Shown one piece after another: positions 41,131 through 49,818 of a stretch of DNA of 64,000 nt (position 1 is the stretch's first letter; every line of letters starts with the position of its first letter). The notes under the pieces are model-generated. The model did no database searches and was not told the origin of the DNA. It was given only the letters and a program-made list of their open reading frames with translations. Position numbers and translations under genes: made by a program. This stretch comes from Methanoprimaticola sp047501175 (GTDB lineage: Archaea > Thermoplasmatota > Thermoplasmata > Methanomassiliicoccales > Methanomethylophilaceae), in contig NZ_JBEQWH010000008.1 of assembly GCF_047501175.1 (NCBI RefSeq), forward strand, positions 27,995-91,994, given 5' to 3'.

Positions 41131-42420
41131 ATGATCGACCCTCTGACTATCGCATATATCGTTATCATCGCCCTGCTCGTCGCTTGTTCTGCATTCTTCT
41201 CCATGAGTGAGACTGCCTTCACCAGCGCGAGTCAGGTTCGTCTCAAGAAAATGGCAATGGACGGGGACAAGAGGGCGGAGCGCGCCGTCATGATCCTCGA
41301 GGACTATGACAAGTTCCTCACGACCATCCTCGTCGGTAACAACCTGGTCAACATCGCCGCAACATCGATAGCGACCATGATGTTCGCCATCCTGCTGGGT
41401 CAGGAGCTGGGGTCCGTCGCGTCCACCGTGGTCATGACCCTCGTCGTCCTGATCTGCGGTGAGATCACGCCCAAGACCCTGGCGAAGAGGCATCCCGAGA
41501 GGTACGTCCTGAAGATCGTCAGCGCGGTCCATGCCATCGAGATAATATTCACGCCCCTGTCCTGGCTCTTCGGGAAGCTCACGTCCGCCATCGGGAACCG
41601 CGTCGGCGGGTAGGAGCAGACCGCCATGACCGAGGACGAGCTCGAGGTCATGATCGATGAGATCGAGGGGGACGGCGTCATCGAGAAGACCGAGGGTGAA
41701 CTGATCAAGTCCGCCATAAGGTTCGACGACACCGCCGTGTCCGAGGTGTACGTCCCGAGGATGGATGTCATCGCCGTGGACGTGTCGTCCGCGGCCGAGG
41801 AACTCGGGAAGGTGATCTCGGACACCGGGTTCTCCAGGGTCCCCGTGTACGACGGCAGCATCGACAACATCGTCGGGGTGGTGTACGCGAAGGAGTTCTA
41901 CTCCCGTGCCTACAATGGGGAGACGTTCTCCATCAAGGAGATCACCCGGCCCGTGAAGTACGTGCCGGAGACGATGAGCATCGCAGCCATATTCAACGAC
42001 TTCCAGAAGACGAAGATCCACATCGCCGTCGTCCTGGACTCGTACGGCGGGACCATGGGGATAGTCACGCTCGAGGACATCCTCGAGGAGCTCGTCGGAG
42101 AGATCTGGGACGAGAGCGACGAGGTCCAGAGGGACATCACCCCTCAGAGCGACGGCACATGGCTCGTCAAGGGCGTCGCGAACATTTACGACGTGTCGGA
42201 GAAGATCGGGTTCACGTTCGATCCCGGGGAGTACGAGGACTACTCCGTCATGGGATACGTGTTCTACAGGCTTAACAGGGCCCCCCTGAGAGGGGACTGC
42301 GTCGAGTGCGGCGAGGTGGACATCACGGTGAAGACCGTGAAGGGCCGCAGGGCCATGGAATGCGTGTTCTCGAAGAGAGAGGTTCAGAGCCCGGAGGATT
42401 CCGGGGAAGCCTCCGAATGA
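41131..42420 (+). CDS. CNNM/CorC-type membrane protein with in-frame amber codon (putative pyrrolysine)
   Basis: Reads as 429 residues if TAG at 41611-41613 (codon 161) is decoded. Before the TAG: a DUF21 domain with three to four membrane helices (SAFFSMSETAFTSAS, VLICGEITPKTLAKRHPE). After it, in the same frame: an acidic helix (MTEDELEVMIDEIEGDGVIE), two CBS repeats (to about 320) and a CorC_HlyC C-terminal domain. Both halves are needed for a normal CNNM or CorC-like cation transporter of this length. The TAG falls in the linker. If not decoded, a GGAG nine bases before ATG 41626 could initiate a soluble CBS protein. The CNNM stop overlaps the convergent gene by 36 bases. Confidence 0.75.
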
Positions 42421-42851
42421 TCCAAACCCGCCAGGAACTCCTTGAGGTTCCTGGTGGCCACTTCCTTTCTTGCCGGGTGGGACTGGACCTTCCCCGTGAT
42501 GGCTATGACGTCGCCGTGGTGTGCCGGTACGTACTCGCCCAGGACGGCCTTCTGCTTGTCCAGCCTCAGGTAGAACACGCAGTCCTCGTCGATGCGGTTG
42601 TCGACATCCTCGATGATGAAGTCGCAGACGTCCTTGCCGAGGTTGGAGAACAGCGTCCTGTACTGCCTCTGATGGGTCAGCTTGGCCTCGAGGATGGTCA
42701 TGGTGTTCCCGTGCTCGCTCTCGCTCTCGTCCTCGGAGAACTCGTCGGCATCGCCGAGCAGCAGCTCCATGGTCTCCTCCAGGAGATCCTTCCTCTCGGT
42801 GGCGTAGCAGAATGTCTGGACCCTCATCCAGTGAAATGTGACGTTAGGCAT
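42384..42851 (-). CDS. Archaeal RNA-binding protein, COG1325-like
   Basis: 155 residues from MPNVTFHWMRVQTFCYATE, with GAGGAGG before the ATG. It contains HGNTMTILEAKL and a basic region (HPARKEVATRNLKEFLAGL). It resembles the archaeal proteins annotated as predicted exosome-associated RNA-binding subunits (COG1325). It overlaps the membrane protein upstream by 8 bases and the convergent CNNM gene by 36. Confidence 0.7.
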   Translation of the reverse strand: MPNVTFHWMRVQTFCYATERKDLLEETMELLLGDADEFSEDESESEHGNTMTILEAKLTHQRQYRTLFSNLGKDVCDFIIEDVDNRIDEDCVFYLRLDKQKAVLGEYVPAHHGDVIAITGKVQSHPARKEVATRNLKEFLAGLDHSEASPESSGL

Positions 42852-43335
42852 CGCGATCCTCCTCAATGATCTCGGTTGGCACGCAGCGGAACATCTCCTC
42901 TGCGCGTGCGGATGATATCACGACGACCCTCTTGCCCTTTAGCTTCAGCGCCACACCGCACTCGTCCCCGACGCGGGAGTAGGTGGTGTGCTTCACGCCC
43001 TTGAGGCTCCAATTGGAGTAGCTCTTGATGTCCTCGAGGTCGCCGTGCCTCTTGTCGAGTATGTCGTCGCGGGGGTAGGAGCTCCTTTTAGCGATGAACA
43101 TGACGTCCACGCCCTCGTCGGACACGGAGACGTCCAGTCTCGCGAAGAGCGCGAACAGGGTGACAGCGACGAACACCGCGGCGGACGTCCATAGCATCCA
43201 TGCGGGCATGTCCCCGATGCCGGACACGACCATCGCGGCCATGAACAGGACCGTGGCCCCGAACAGCGCTGCCAGCAGGTACGTGAGCTTCCTAGGCAGC
43301 AACGGCGAGCTCTCAGTGAATCCGCAATCTTCCAT
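42844..43335 (-). CDS. Two-helix membrane protein with C-terminal PH-like domain
   Basis: 163 residues from MEDCGFTESSPLLPRKL; the longer open frame to 43512 passes through the tRNA gene and was rejected. Two helices (LTYLLAALFGATVLFMAAM and MLWTSAAVFVAVTLFALFA) precede a soluble domain with alternating beta pattern (VSVSDEGVDVMFIAKRSS). Function unknown. Ends in TAA. Confidence 0.6.
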   Translation of the reverse strand: MEDCGFTESSPLLPRKLTYLLAALFGATVLFMAAMVVSGIGDMPAWMLWTSAAVFVAVTLFALFARLDVSVSDEGVDVMFIAKRSSYPRDDILDKRHGDLEDIKSYSNWSLKGVKHTTYSRVGDECGVALKLKGKRVVVISSARAEEMFRCVPTEIIEEDRDA

Positions 43336-43436
43336 CTGTCCTGCGGAAGGACGAGCGCAGATAAAAAGAGGGGGTCGCCCAGATGTCTGGGTTTCAGAAA
43401 GCTTTATATGGTAGTGTAATATCCTGGCATTTGCGC

Positions 43437-43511
43437 GGTCCCCTAGCTTAGCCTGGTTGGAGCGCCCGGCTGATAACCGGGAGGTCTTGAGTTCGAATCT
43501 CAAGGGGACCA
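43437..43511 (+). tRNA. tRNA-Ile (GAT)
   Basis: Acceptor stem GGTCCCC pairs with GGGGACC, followed by discriminator A at 43511. The anticodon stem CCCGG/CCGGG encloses CTGATAA with anticodon GAT. The T-arm is TTGAG-TTCGAAT-CTCAA. No intron is seen. A box A (CTTTATATGG, near 43403-43411) lies about 30 bases upstream. Confidence 0.97.
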
Positions 43512-43543
43512 CTCACTCTTCTCCATATCCTCTTCGGTCCAGC

Positions 43544-44278
43544 ATGAGCTCCGTCCGCGATCTTCTGGAAGCGTCGGCTTCGAAATACGTCTCCGATCAC
43601 GATGCGGACGGTATCTGGGATGAGCCCATCATTGGGTTCGCGGATGCGCGTTCGTTCGGTCCTCTGAGGATGGCCGTCCATCCGGACCATCTGATGCCCG
43701 ACGACATCCTTCCGGGCGCCACCGTGGTGGTATCGGTGTTCGTCCCGTTCGACCCGAAGGTCTCTGGATCGAATGTCCGCGGGACGGCCCCCTCCGACTT
43801 ATGGGTATCCTCCTATCACGAGACCAACGGGATGTCCGCGGGACTCCTGGAATGTCTTGCCTCTGCAGTGAGGTCCATAGGGTCCCGTGCAGGGATCCCG
43901 GGGGACACGGGACGCCATAGGGGTTCGACATACAGCGTCTGGTCGCAGAGGCATATAGCGCATCTCGCGGGTCTCGGGACGTTCGGGATGAACAACATGC
44001 TGATCACCCGCAAAGGGTGCTGCGGCAGGTTCTATTCGTTGGTCACTGATCTGGACGTCCCGGCGGATGTCCCGGAGACCGAGGAGAGGTGCCTATCCAA
44101 GAGGGATGGGTCCTGCGGGGCATGCATGCGCAGGTGTGTGGTATCTGCACTGAAGGTGGATGGTTTTGACAGGGATGCCTGCGATGCGGTGTGCAGGGGG
44201 AACGAGGCGGAGAGGGGAGAGGACGTCTGCGGGAAGTGCATGGTCGGGATGCCATGTTCGTTCATGTGTGGGGACTGA
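43544..44278 (+). CDS. QueG-like iron-sulfur protein
   Basis: 244 residues from MSSVRDLLEASASKYV, 33 bases after the tRNA. The middle (HIAHLAGLGTFGMNNMLITRKGCCGRFYSLVTD) and C-terminal CGACMRRC..C and CGKCMVGMPC motifs are those of the epoxyqueuosine-reductase-related family, with about two [4Fe-4S] sites. It lacks clear evidence of the corrinoid-binding part of true QueG, and archaea do not make queuosine by this route, so the substrate is unknown. Confidence 0.75.
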   Translation: MSSVRDLLEASASKYVSDHDADGIWDEPIIGFADARSFGPLRMAVHPDHLMPDDILPGATVVVSVFVPFDPKVSGSNVRGTAPSDLWVSSYHETNGMSAGLLECLASAVRSIGSRAGIPGDTGRHRGSTYSVWSQRHIAHLAGLGTFGMNNMLITRKGCCGRFYSLVTDLDVPADVPETEERCLSKRDGSCGACMRRCVVSALKVDGFDRDACDAVCRGNEAERGEDVCGKCMVGMPCSFMCGD

Positions 44279-44631
44279 TCGGGAATCGGATTTTCACGGG
44301 ACAGAATGAATGAGGGTTTGAGGGTCCCGGCGGAAAGTGAGTGAGCCCGCCGAGTTTATGGTTGTTAGAGTTAGTTCTCGGATCCATCCGTGTGTTTATC
44401 TGGATATTCGGAATTTGTAGATTCTTCGATGTTGTCCATGTCAGTAGGTTCTGTCCCCTTTTCGTCGACCCTGTAATAAGGGCGTGTGGGAACCAAACTC
44501 TCGGATTATAGGTACGCTAACGTAGCTCAAACTCGGGAATTTCGGATTCCGGAACGTAACATCTGAGTTGATATGGCGCAAGATGCATCTGAATATTATT
44601 GGCTGGTAATGGCAAGATAATAATTACGCAG
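44279..44631. other. Accessory-island boundary region
   Basis: After a GCCGG/CCGGC-containing hairpin downstream of the QueG-like gene the sequence turns AT-richer and loses the codon rhythm of its neighbours. It contains the short coding remnant at 44371-44505 (minus strand). Nothing else is recognised. It lies less than 1 kb from tRNA-Ile, but I saw no repeat of the tRNA 3' end that would mark an attachment site. Confidence 0.4.
44371..44505 (-). pseudogene. Truncated coding remnant (C-terminal fragment)
   Basis: On the minus strand a 44-codon frame without a start codon reads ESLVPTRPYYRVDEKG and ends in an acidic tail at TAA (44371-44373). The composition (Pro/Tyr, then acidic, hydrophilic) looks like the tail of a real protein rather than random sequence. 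An in-frame stop lies immediately upstream. Probably a relic of a deleted gene. Confidence 0.3.
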
Positions 44632-45126
44632 TCAGTTCAGCTCTTCTTTACACAATTGTACCAGGTCATCAAACGTGTGAATGCCAACTCTGGCTTTCAT
44701 GTTATTCAATCCTTTACGGCTTTTTAGATAGGCATTAACTTGTTTACAGATGATTGTCTGATATCTATCCTTATTTTGGGCTATCTCATATATGATGTTA
44801 ATGCCAGTTGTTTTTACGAGTGATTTAGCAACTTTTTCGGGGGTGATGTAGTGCAAGATGGTATAGACTCCAGAGGTGTAGTCAAAAGATATTACTGCTT
44901 TACTGAGATTGTACAGATCTTTGGCAGCAATGTTAAGCACCAGATCAATAGCTCCATTGATTGAGATGTGAACTAATTTGGCAAGTCTATGGCGGATGTT
45001 TTTGTTATTATTCTCTATCTTTTCTGACCGAAATTCAACGGTACAATCCGTTTCCGTGGACGCATGACATGGAAATATACGAGTGATGATAATGCATCCA
45101 TCTAAGGAGTCATTCTTGTGGGGCAT
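44632..45126 (-). CDS. Unrecognised AT-rich orphan protein
   Basis: 164 residues, much richer in Asn, Ile and Lys codons than the surrounding genes, which points to recent acquisition. It begins MPHKNDSLDGCIIITRIF and contains ISINGAIDLVLNIAAKDLYN and KTTGINIIYEIAQNKDRYQT. No enzyme or DNA-binding motif was recognised; helical content seems high. It is flanked by long noncoding stretches (44506-44631, 45127-45397). It could be a phage or plasmid accessory protein. Confidence 0.5.
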   Translation of the reverse strand: MPHKNDSLDGCIIITRIFPCHASTETDCTVEFRSEKIENNNKNIRHRLAKLVHISINGAIDLVLNIAAKDLYNLSKAVISFDYTSGVYTILHYITPEKVAKSLVKTTGINIIYEIAQNKDRYQTIICKQVNAYLKSRKGLNNMKARVGIHTFDDLVQLCKEELN

Positions 45127-45397
45127 AGTTGAAACCTCAGTTTAGGTAGCATATTTGTAATATTTAGTCGGACTGATTGCATAAGTAATGCCAACTCGAA
45201 TCTTTCGATCTACGTGGTGGTGTCATGACTGAAAGACTTTTTTTGTTCTGGGTATGTCCCGTGTCAGGACAGCCGTTTCATGGAGGCTCTCAGATGGCCT
45301 CTGGAATTTCATGCGTGGAGATGCGCCGCTGTTCGGACCATCGGCGGTTTCGATATCCCTGCACGGTCCGTCATCATAGAGGGGATGATGCTGTAGG

Positions 45398-45766
45398 TCA
45401 GTACTCATCGTACTTCAGGTTGCATCCCTTGGACTGCTCCACCGGATACTTCGCCGAGTTCTTTCCGATCTTCCGCTCCATCGCGGAGCTCAGGTCGATC
45501 CCGTTCAACTGGGCGAACCTTATGGTAAAGTAGAGGGAGTCCGCAAGTTCGTCGATGACCTCCTCGCGTCTGGGCCCCATCATCAGCTCTTCGATCTGGG
45601 TCTCATCCTTGAACCTGAAGATCTCCAGGAGCTCCGACGCCTCCGTGACCATGCCGATCGCGAGGTCCTTGTTGTTATGGAACTGTGTCCAATCGCGTTC
45701 GTCGCAGAACTTCGCGATGATCGCCTTGAGGTCATCCATCGTGGCGGTGTCGTCTGACATGGGCAT
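45398..45766 (-). CDS. MazG-like nucleotide pyrophosphohydrolase
   Basis: 122 residues. FHNNKDLAIGMVTEASELLEIF and REEVIDELADSLYFTIRFAQ contain the EExxE and ExxD metal ligands of the all-alpha NTP pyrophosphatase fold (dCTPase or MazG-like). It removes pyrophosphate from (d)NTPs, either house-cleaning or phage-associated. The mRNA is probably leaderless, with GTG/ATG choices at 45766 and 45760. It is divergent from the ATPase gene at 45878. Confidence 0.8.
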   Translation of the reverse strand: MPMSDDTATMDDLKAIIAKFCDERDWTQFHNNKDLAIGMVTEASELLEIFRFKDETQIEELMMGPRREEVIDELADSLYFTIRFAQLNGIDLSSAMERKIGKNSAKYPVEQSKGCNLKYDEY

Positions 45767-45877
45767 GAGGGCGGGATGCGTATGCGTGCAAAAAGGTTGT
45801 CGGACCCGTTCGATTCAATCCCGGAAGTCCGAGGATAGAATGGGAATTCGTCTCTGAATACAATATTATATCATCCG

Positions 45878-47083
45878 ATGCCTAACCTTGATGATAATAT
45901 GCACGTATCTTTGAGCGGTGTGGGGGCCTTGCCCGACGTCAGTCTGGAGCTGGAGGGGCTGACGGTACTGGCTGGCATCAATGGAGTTGGGAAGAGTACA
46001 GTGCTCAAGTCCATTTACACCATGGTCGAATCCCTGACCGACATTGATAGGAAGAAGGACAAGGAGATCGGTACGACCATATCCAAGATACAGAGGCGTC
46101 TCAACTTTCCTAGATATGACCGCAACTCTCATCAGACTGCGCTGGTCAATTATGGGGATTATGGAGAGATGCTCGATTCCTTGGAGGTCATGTTGGCCGA
46201 GAATGCTAATGCACGTCCGGAGGTCAGCCAGCTGCTGACCAAGGCGAGGCAGCTCCTCGATGGTGAGTTGGACGAGGAATTCATAGAGGTGCTTGTCAAG
46301 CGTAACATAATGAATCATTTCGGATCATCCGAGGAGTTCCGCAGACTGGGTTCCGAAGCGCCTGGTGTCATCAGGATATACAATGGGTCCGAACATTCAA
46401 TATCGGTCCTGTCAGACGACACCGTTCATCATACCGGGGACCTGTCGGAGATATCCCGCATAATATACTACGATACCCCACTCGTTCTGGACCACAGCAT
46501 ATTGTGGCCATCGGGGCATCGTGATGATCTCAGTATGATGCTCAGGGGTCGTGATGACAGAGGGATCATTGAGACCATGGTGGACGATGAGGTTTCGGAC
46601 AGATTCATGCAGTTGGTGAATGGCATTGTTCCGGGAGATGTGACATGGGCGTCTCGCGGATTCAAATACCGGTTGCCTGACGGTCATGACATCGGGATGG
46701 AGAACATGGCATCCGGGATGAAGGTATTCTCCATACTCAAGACCCTCTTCCGTAACGGAGGGCTCGGGCCAGGGGTCATCCTGTTGATGGATGAACCGGA
46801 GACGCACGTGCATCCGATGTGGCAGAACACGCTCGCCGAGATCATCGTGATAATGTCCAAGTACATGGGTGTCAACATCCTTCTGGCCAGCCATAGCCCT
46901 CAACTGATAATGGCTATAGACATCTACTCGAAGGAGTATGGAAGTCCGTCTCGCTACTACAGGTTGTCGAGGGACAGCAGAGGAGATGTCGTCATGGACG
47001 ATCTGTCGAACGACCCTGCATCCATCATCTCTGATATGGCCGCACCGTACAGGACCTTGGAAGATATTCGCTGGGGAGATTGA
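45878..47083 (+). CDS. AAA family ATPase (SMC/OLD-like), candidate defence component
   Basis: 401 residues. Walker A is LAGINGVGKSTVL (residues 30-42), a signature-like NMASGMKVFSIL lies near 275, Walker B is VILLMDEPETHVHP, and the D-loop/H region reads LLASHSPQL. This is the ABC-type AAA_15/AAA_21 architecture used by OLD nucleases, RloA, Septu PtuA and PARIS AriA. No Toprim domain is attached. It is directly followed without a gap by a small PD-(D/E)xK-like protein. TATA-like AATATTATAT lies just upstream, so the mRNA is leaderless. Confidence 0.8.
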   Translation: MPNLDDNMHVSLSGVGALPDVSLELEGLTVLAGINGVGKSTVLKSIYTMVESLTDIDRKKDKEIGTTISKIQRRLNFPRYDRNSHQTALVNYGDYGEMLDSLEVMLAENANARPEVSQLLTKARQLLDGELDEEFIEVLVKRNIMNHFGSSEEFRRLGSEAPGVIRIYNGSEHSISVLSDDTVHHTGDLSEISRIIYYDTPLVLDHSILWPSGHRDDLSMMLRGRDDRGIIETMVDDEVSDRFMQLVNGIVPGDVTWASRGFKYRLPDGHDIGMENMASGMKVFSILKTLFRNGGLGPGVILLMDEPETHVHPMWQNTLAEIIVIMSKYMGVNILLASHSPQLIMAIDIYSKEYGSPSRYYRLSRDSRGDVVMDDLSNDPASIISDMAAPYRTLEDIRWGD

Positions 47084-47641
47084 ATGGCCTGGGCTGTCAA
47101 CGACATCCGTAGAGATGTTCCAGTCTCCAGACTGTCCGATGACTTGAAAGGGCCTCTGGAAATGGTTGCTGAAGATGTTACAGGCCTTGACTTCGATAAC
47201 ATAGTCGGGGACAATACCGTGGTCGGTGCTACACCCACCAGTGTGGATTGCATCATATGTAAGGATGGATGGGTCAACTTCATCGAGTTCAAGGGGGACC
47301 CGTTCCGGGATTACATTGGTGACAGTGAAGGGAAGAGGCGCATCAAGGAACGGATCAAATTGAAGGCCGTGGAGTCCATATATCTTTACAGGAAATTTCT
47401 GGAAAGATCGGCACCGTCCAATGGATACAGGTTGATTCTCGTGTTCAAGTCTGATGGATTCACAGACATAGTTAACATGATCGGTGGGGATCCCGAACAT
47501 AGGGAACCTCCAAGATGGATATCCCGTATGGGTTTCAAGGATCTGAATGGTGAGAGGATGTATTATGACTCGGTGATCCTGATGTCTGCGGAGGAATTCG
47601 TTAGGTTTTCGAATAGATCCCTGAAGTCCACGGGACAATAG
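47084..47641 (+). CDS. PD-(D/E)xK nuclease-like partner of the AAA ATPase
   Basis: 185 residues. SVDCIICKDGWVNFIEFKG gives D-(11-12)-ExK (EFK), the nuclease core pattern, near residues 54-70, preceded by a helix containing an acidic residue. A basic region (EGKRRIKERIKLKAVESIY) follows. ATG directly follows the ATPase TGA with GGGGAG upstream, so the two proteins are made together. It is the only gene in the window that ends in TAG (47639-47641). I did not recognise an established family. Confidence 0.6.
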   Translation: MAWAVNDIRRDVPVSRLSDDLKGPLEMVAEDVTGLDFDNIVGDNTVVGATPTSVDCIICKDGWVNFIEFKGDPFRDYIGDSEGKRRIKERIKLKAVESIYLYRKFLERSAPSNGYRLILVFKSDGFTDIVNMIGGDPEHREPPRWISRMGFKDLNGERMYYDSVILMSAEEFVRFSNRSLKSTGQ

Positions 47642-47741
47642 CGATTGGTATTCGGGATGCCTGGTAGACCAGATTCGGTCTTGTTCACACAGGGTCTGAC
47701 CTCTAAACCGTTAAAAGCATATGTGTCGATGCCTGCCTCCG

Positions 47742-49511
47742 ATGCCCATGGATCTCGCCCGGTTCAAGTTCGGTCCCGATGGTAAGGCGGCCCTGGGCGA
47801 GATGGACTTCGGGAAGGATTGGCCCGTGGTCTATCTGATCAACAACAGCAGGGAGCTATACATCGGCGAGACATGCAACGCATCCCACAGGTGCGCGCAG
47901 CATCTGAACAATCCAGAACGCAGGTCTCTGGAGCACATGAGCGTTCTGGTGGATGACCAGCTGAACAAGTCAGCGACGCTGGACATAGAGCAGTCCCTGA
48001 TCCAGTTGTGCGGCGCAGACCGGAAGTTCAGACTTCAGAACAAGGTCGCCGGCCAATCGTCCAAGCACAACTACTATCAGCGCGAGATGTACGTGAACAA
48101 GCTGCCGCACATCTGGCAGCTCCTGAGGGACAACGACCTCGCGAAGAGCGACTATCAGGAACTCGTGAACTCTGACCTCTTCAAGTATTCCCCTTACATA
48201 TCCCTGAACGAGGAGCAGCGGGGGATCAGCAACGAGGTCCTGACCCTGGCCCTCAGGGCCCTGATCTCCGAGCTCAAAGGGGAGCTGGTCCCGGACGAGG
48301 ACCGCATATTCTTCGTGAACGGTTCCGCTGGAACGGGGAAGACGATCCTCGCGATCAACATGATGTCCACACTGGCAGGTCTCAACAGGATCGGTGTGGA
48401 CGTCTCCGAGGATGTCTCGGAGTTCACCGACGAGGAGCTGGACATCCATACCATACGCACACTCTACAACGAGTTCATCGGATTGAAGGCGGAGAAGACG
48501 GGATCTAACCCGGGGGACTGCACCTTGGATGTAGCTCTCGTGGTGCCCATGCAGTCCATCCGCAGGACCTTAAGGAAGGTGTTCGGTGAGATAGGCAACG
48601 GTCTGTCCGCATCGATGGTGATCAGTCCGAACGATCTGAAGGACCGGAGATTCGACATGGTCCTCGTGGATGAGAGTCACAGGTTGGCCCGGAGGAAGAA
48701 CATCCCCAACTACAAATCGTTCGACGATGTCAATAGGGATCTGGGGCTGCCTGAGGACGGTACGCAGTTGGATTGGGCCCTCAGGCAGGCATCCTGCAAG
48801 GTCCTGTTCTATGATGTGGCGCAGTCGGTGAAGGGATCGGACATCCCTGCCGAGAGGTTCGAGGAGATATCGAAGGGCGCCAACAGATACTATCTGAGTA
48901 TGCAGATGAGGTGCGATGCAGGTGATTCGTATGCCGACTATCTAAGGTCCATATTCGACTGCGACAGCGACGGGTACCTCTCCATGTCCAGATATGACTT
49001 CCGTTCCTTCGACGATGTGGATGAGATGGTCAACGCGATAAAGAGGTTGAATTCCGAGATCGGCCTCTGCCGCAATGTAGCGGGCTACTCATGGCCCTGG
49101 TCGACAAAGGGCAAGAGGAAGTCCGAGATCCTGGAGAGTGGGATGTCGGACATACACATCGGTCCATACTCCTATGTCTGGAACATGAGCAACGTGGAAT
49201 GGATCCTCCGCGACGATTCCATAGACGAGATAGGTTGCATCCATACCACTCAGGGTTACGACCTGAATTATGTGGGGGTGATCTTCGGCGAGGAGATCGA
49301 TTATGACGAGTCCACGAACAGGATCGTGATAGACCGTGACAGGTTCCATGACAGGAATGTGAAGAATTCCACTGACGACCCCACATTGCGGCGTTACATC
49401 ATCAACTCCTACAGGACCATGATGATGAGGGGCATCAAGGGATGCTACGTCTACGCTTGCAACCCTGGCATGGCAAGCTATCTGAAGAGGTTCACCAGAC
49501 CGGTGAACTGA
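47742..49511 (+). CDS. GIY-YIG nuclease fused to DUF2075 (Schlafen-like) helicase
   Basis: About 589 residues. The N-terminal GIY-YIG domain reads VVYLINNSRELYIGETCNASHR. The helicase part has Walker A FVNGSAGTGKTILA, Walker B FDMVLVDESHRL, then motifs SMQMRCDAGDSY and HTTQGYDLNYVGV, as in DUF2075 proteins. Family members are common in mobile and defence islands. The start was placed at 47742 about 30 bases after a TATA-like TTAAAAGCATATG; 47721 and 47748 are alternatives. It follows the ATPase/nuclease pair on the same strand and may belong to the same system. Confidence 0.75.
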   Translation: MPMDLARFKFGPDGKAALGEMDFGKDWPVVYLINNSRELYIGETCNASHRCAQHLNNPERRSLEHMSVLVDDQLNKSATLDIEQSLIQLCGADRKFRLQNKVAGQSSKHNYYQREMYVNKLPHIWQLLRDNDLAKSDYQELVNSDLFKYSPYISLNEEQRGISNEVLTLALRALISELKGELVPDEDRIFFVNGSAGTGKTILAINMMSTLAGLNRIGVDVSEDVSEFTDEELDIHTIRTLYNEFIGLKAEKTGSNPGDCTLDVALVVPMQSIRRTLRKVFGEIGNGLSASMVISPNDLKDRRFDMVLVDESHRLARRKNIPNYKSFDDVNRDLGLPEDGTQLDWALRQASCKVLFYDVAQSVKGSDIPAERFEEISKGANRYYLSMQMRCDAGDSYADYLRSIFDCDSDGYLSMSRYDFRSFDDVDEMVNAIKRLNSEIGLCRNVAGYSWPWSTKGKRKSEILESGMSDIHIGPYSYVWNMSNVEWILRDDSIDEIGCIHTTQGYDLNYVGVIFGEEIDYDESTNRIVIDRDRFHDRNVKNSTDDPTLRRYIINSYRTMMMRGIKGCYVYACNPGMASYLKRFTRPVN

Positions 49512-49672
49512 TGTACAACCCATTGCACGGGGATCACGCAGGTGAAATCGGAACCCCGTCGGTCGGAGCGGATCGGGGCGGCCCATTCCTTCACGGTTTT
49601 TGGGCGGTCCTATCATCGTTTTTCCGAGGTCACGAGGGTCCATCGTGCCAGACACTGAGGGGACTGCATCTC

Positions 49673-49741
49673 ACTGAGTAAATTTCAGGTATTTGACTGA
49701 GTGTTTTTCAGGCATTTGACTGAGTAAATTTCAGACGACGC
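49673..49741. repeat. Three tandem 23-bp repeats
   Basis: Units begin at 49673, 49696 and 49719 with ACTGAGTAAATTTCAG or ACTGAGTGTTTTTCAG, followed by GTATTTG or GCATTTG; the third is truncated. A degenerate ACTGAG lies 19 bases before. The array sits between the helicase gene and the alpha/beta hydrolase promoter. It is too short and too uniform to be a CRISPR array. A similar but unrelated 33-bp array lies before the ATPase at 57925. Confidence 0.8.
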
Positions 49742-49776
49742 CGCACACCTTACACCGGGTTGTCGCAATGGTCCAA

Positions 49777-49803
49777 CAACATGTTCGTAGTTACCATAAT
49801 ATG
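49777..49803 (+). promoter_or_regulatory. Palindromic operator (one mismatch) plus promoter of the alpha/beta hydrolase gene
   Basis: CAACATGTTCG (49777-49787) differs at one base from the perfect CGAACATGTTCG copies at 50534 and 52113. It is followed 6-8 bases later by the AT-rich CATAATATGC, the likely TATA element, and by the ATG at 49819. Confidence 0.6.
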
Positions 49804-49818
49804 CATACATCCGGTTGA

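Noticed and set aside
43457..43543. N-terminal extension of the QueG-like protein through the tRNA
   Set aside because: It would translate the tRNA-Ile sequence; the ATG at 43544 is the sensible start.
45225..45533. 102-codon plus-strand frame near the MazG-like gene
   Set aside because: Half of it is antisense to the MazG-like gene and the rest has no coding rhythm.
49673..49741. Possible CRISPR array
   Set aside because: Only three units, 23-bp period with no variable spacer of constant length, and no cas genes.
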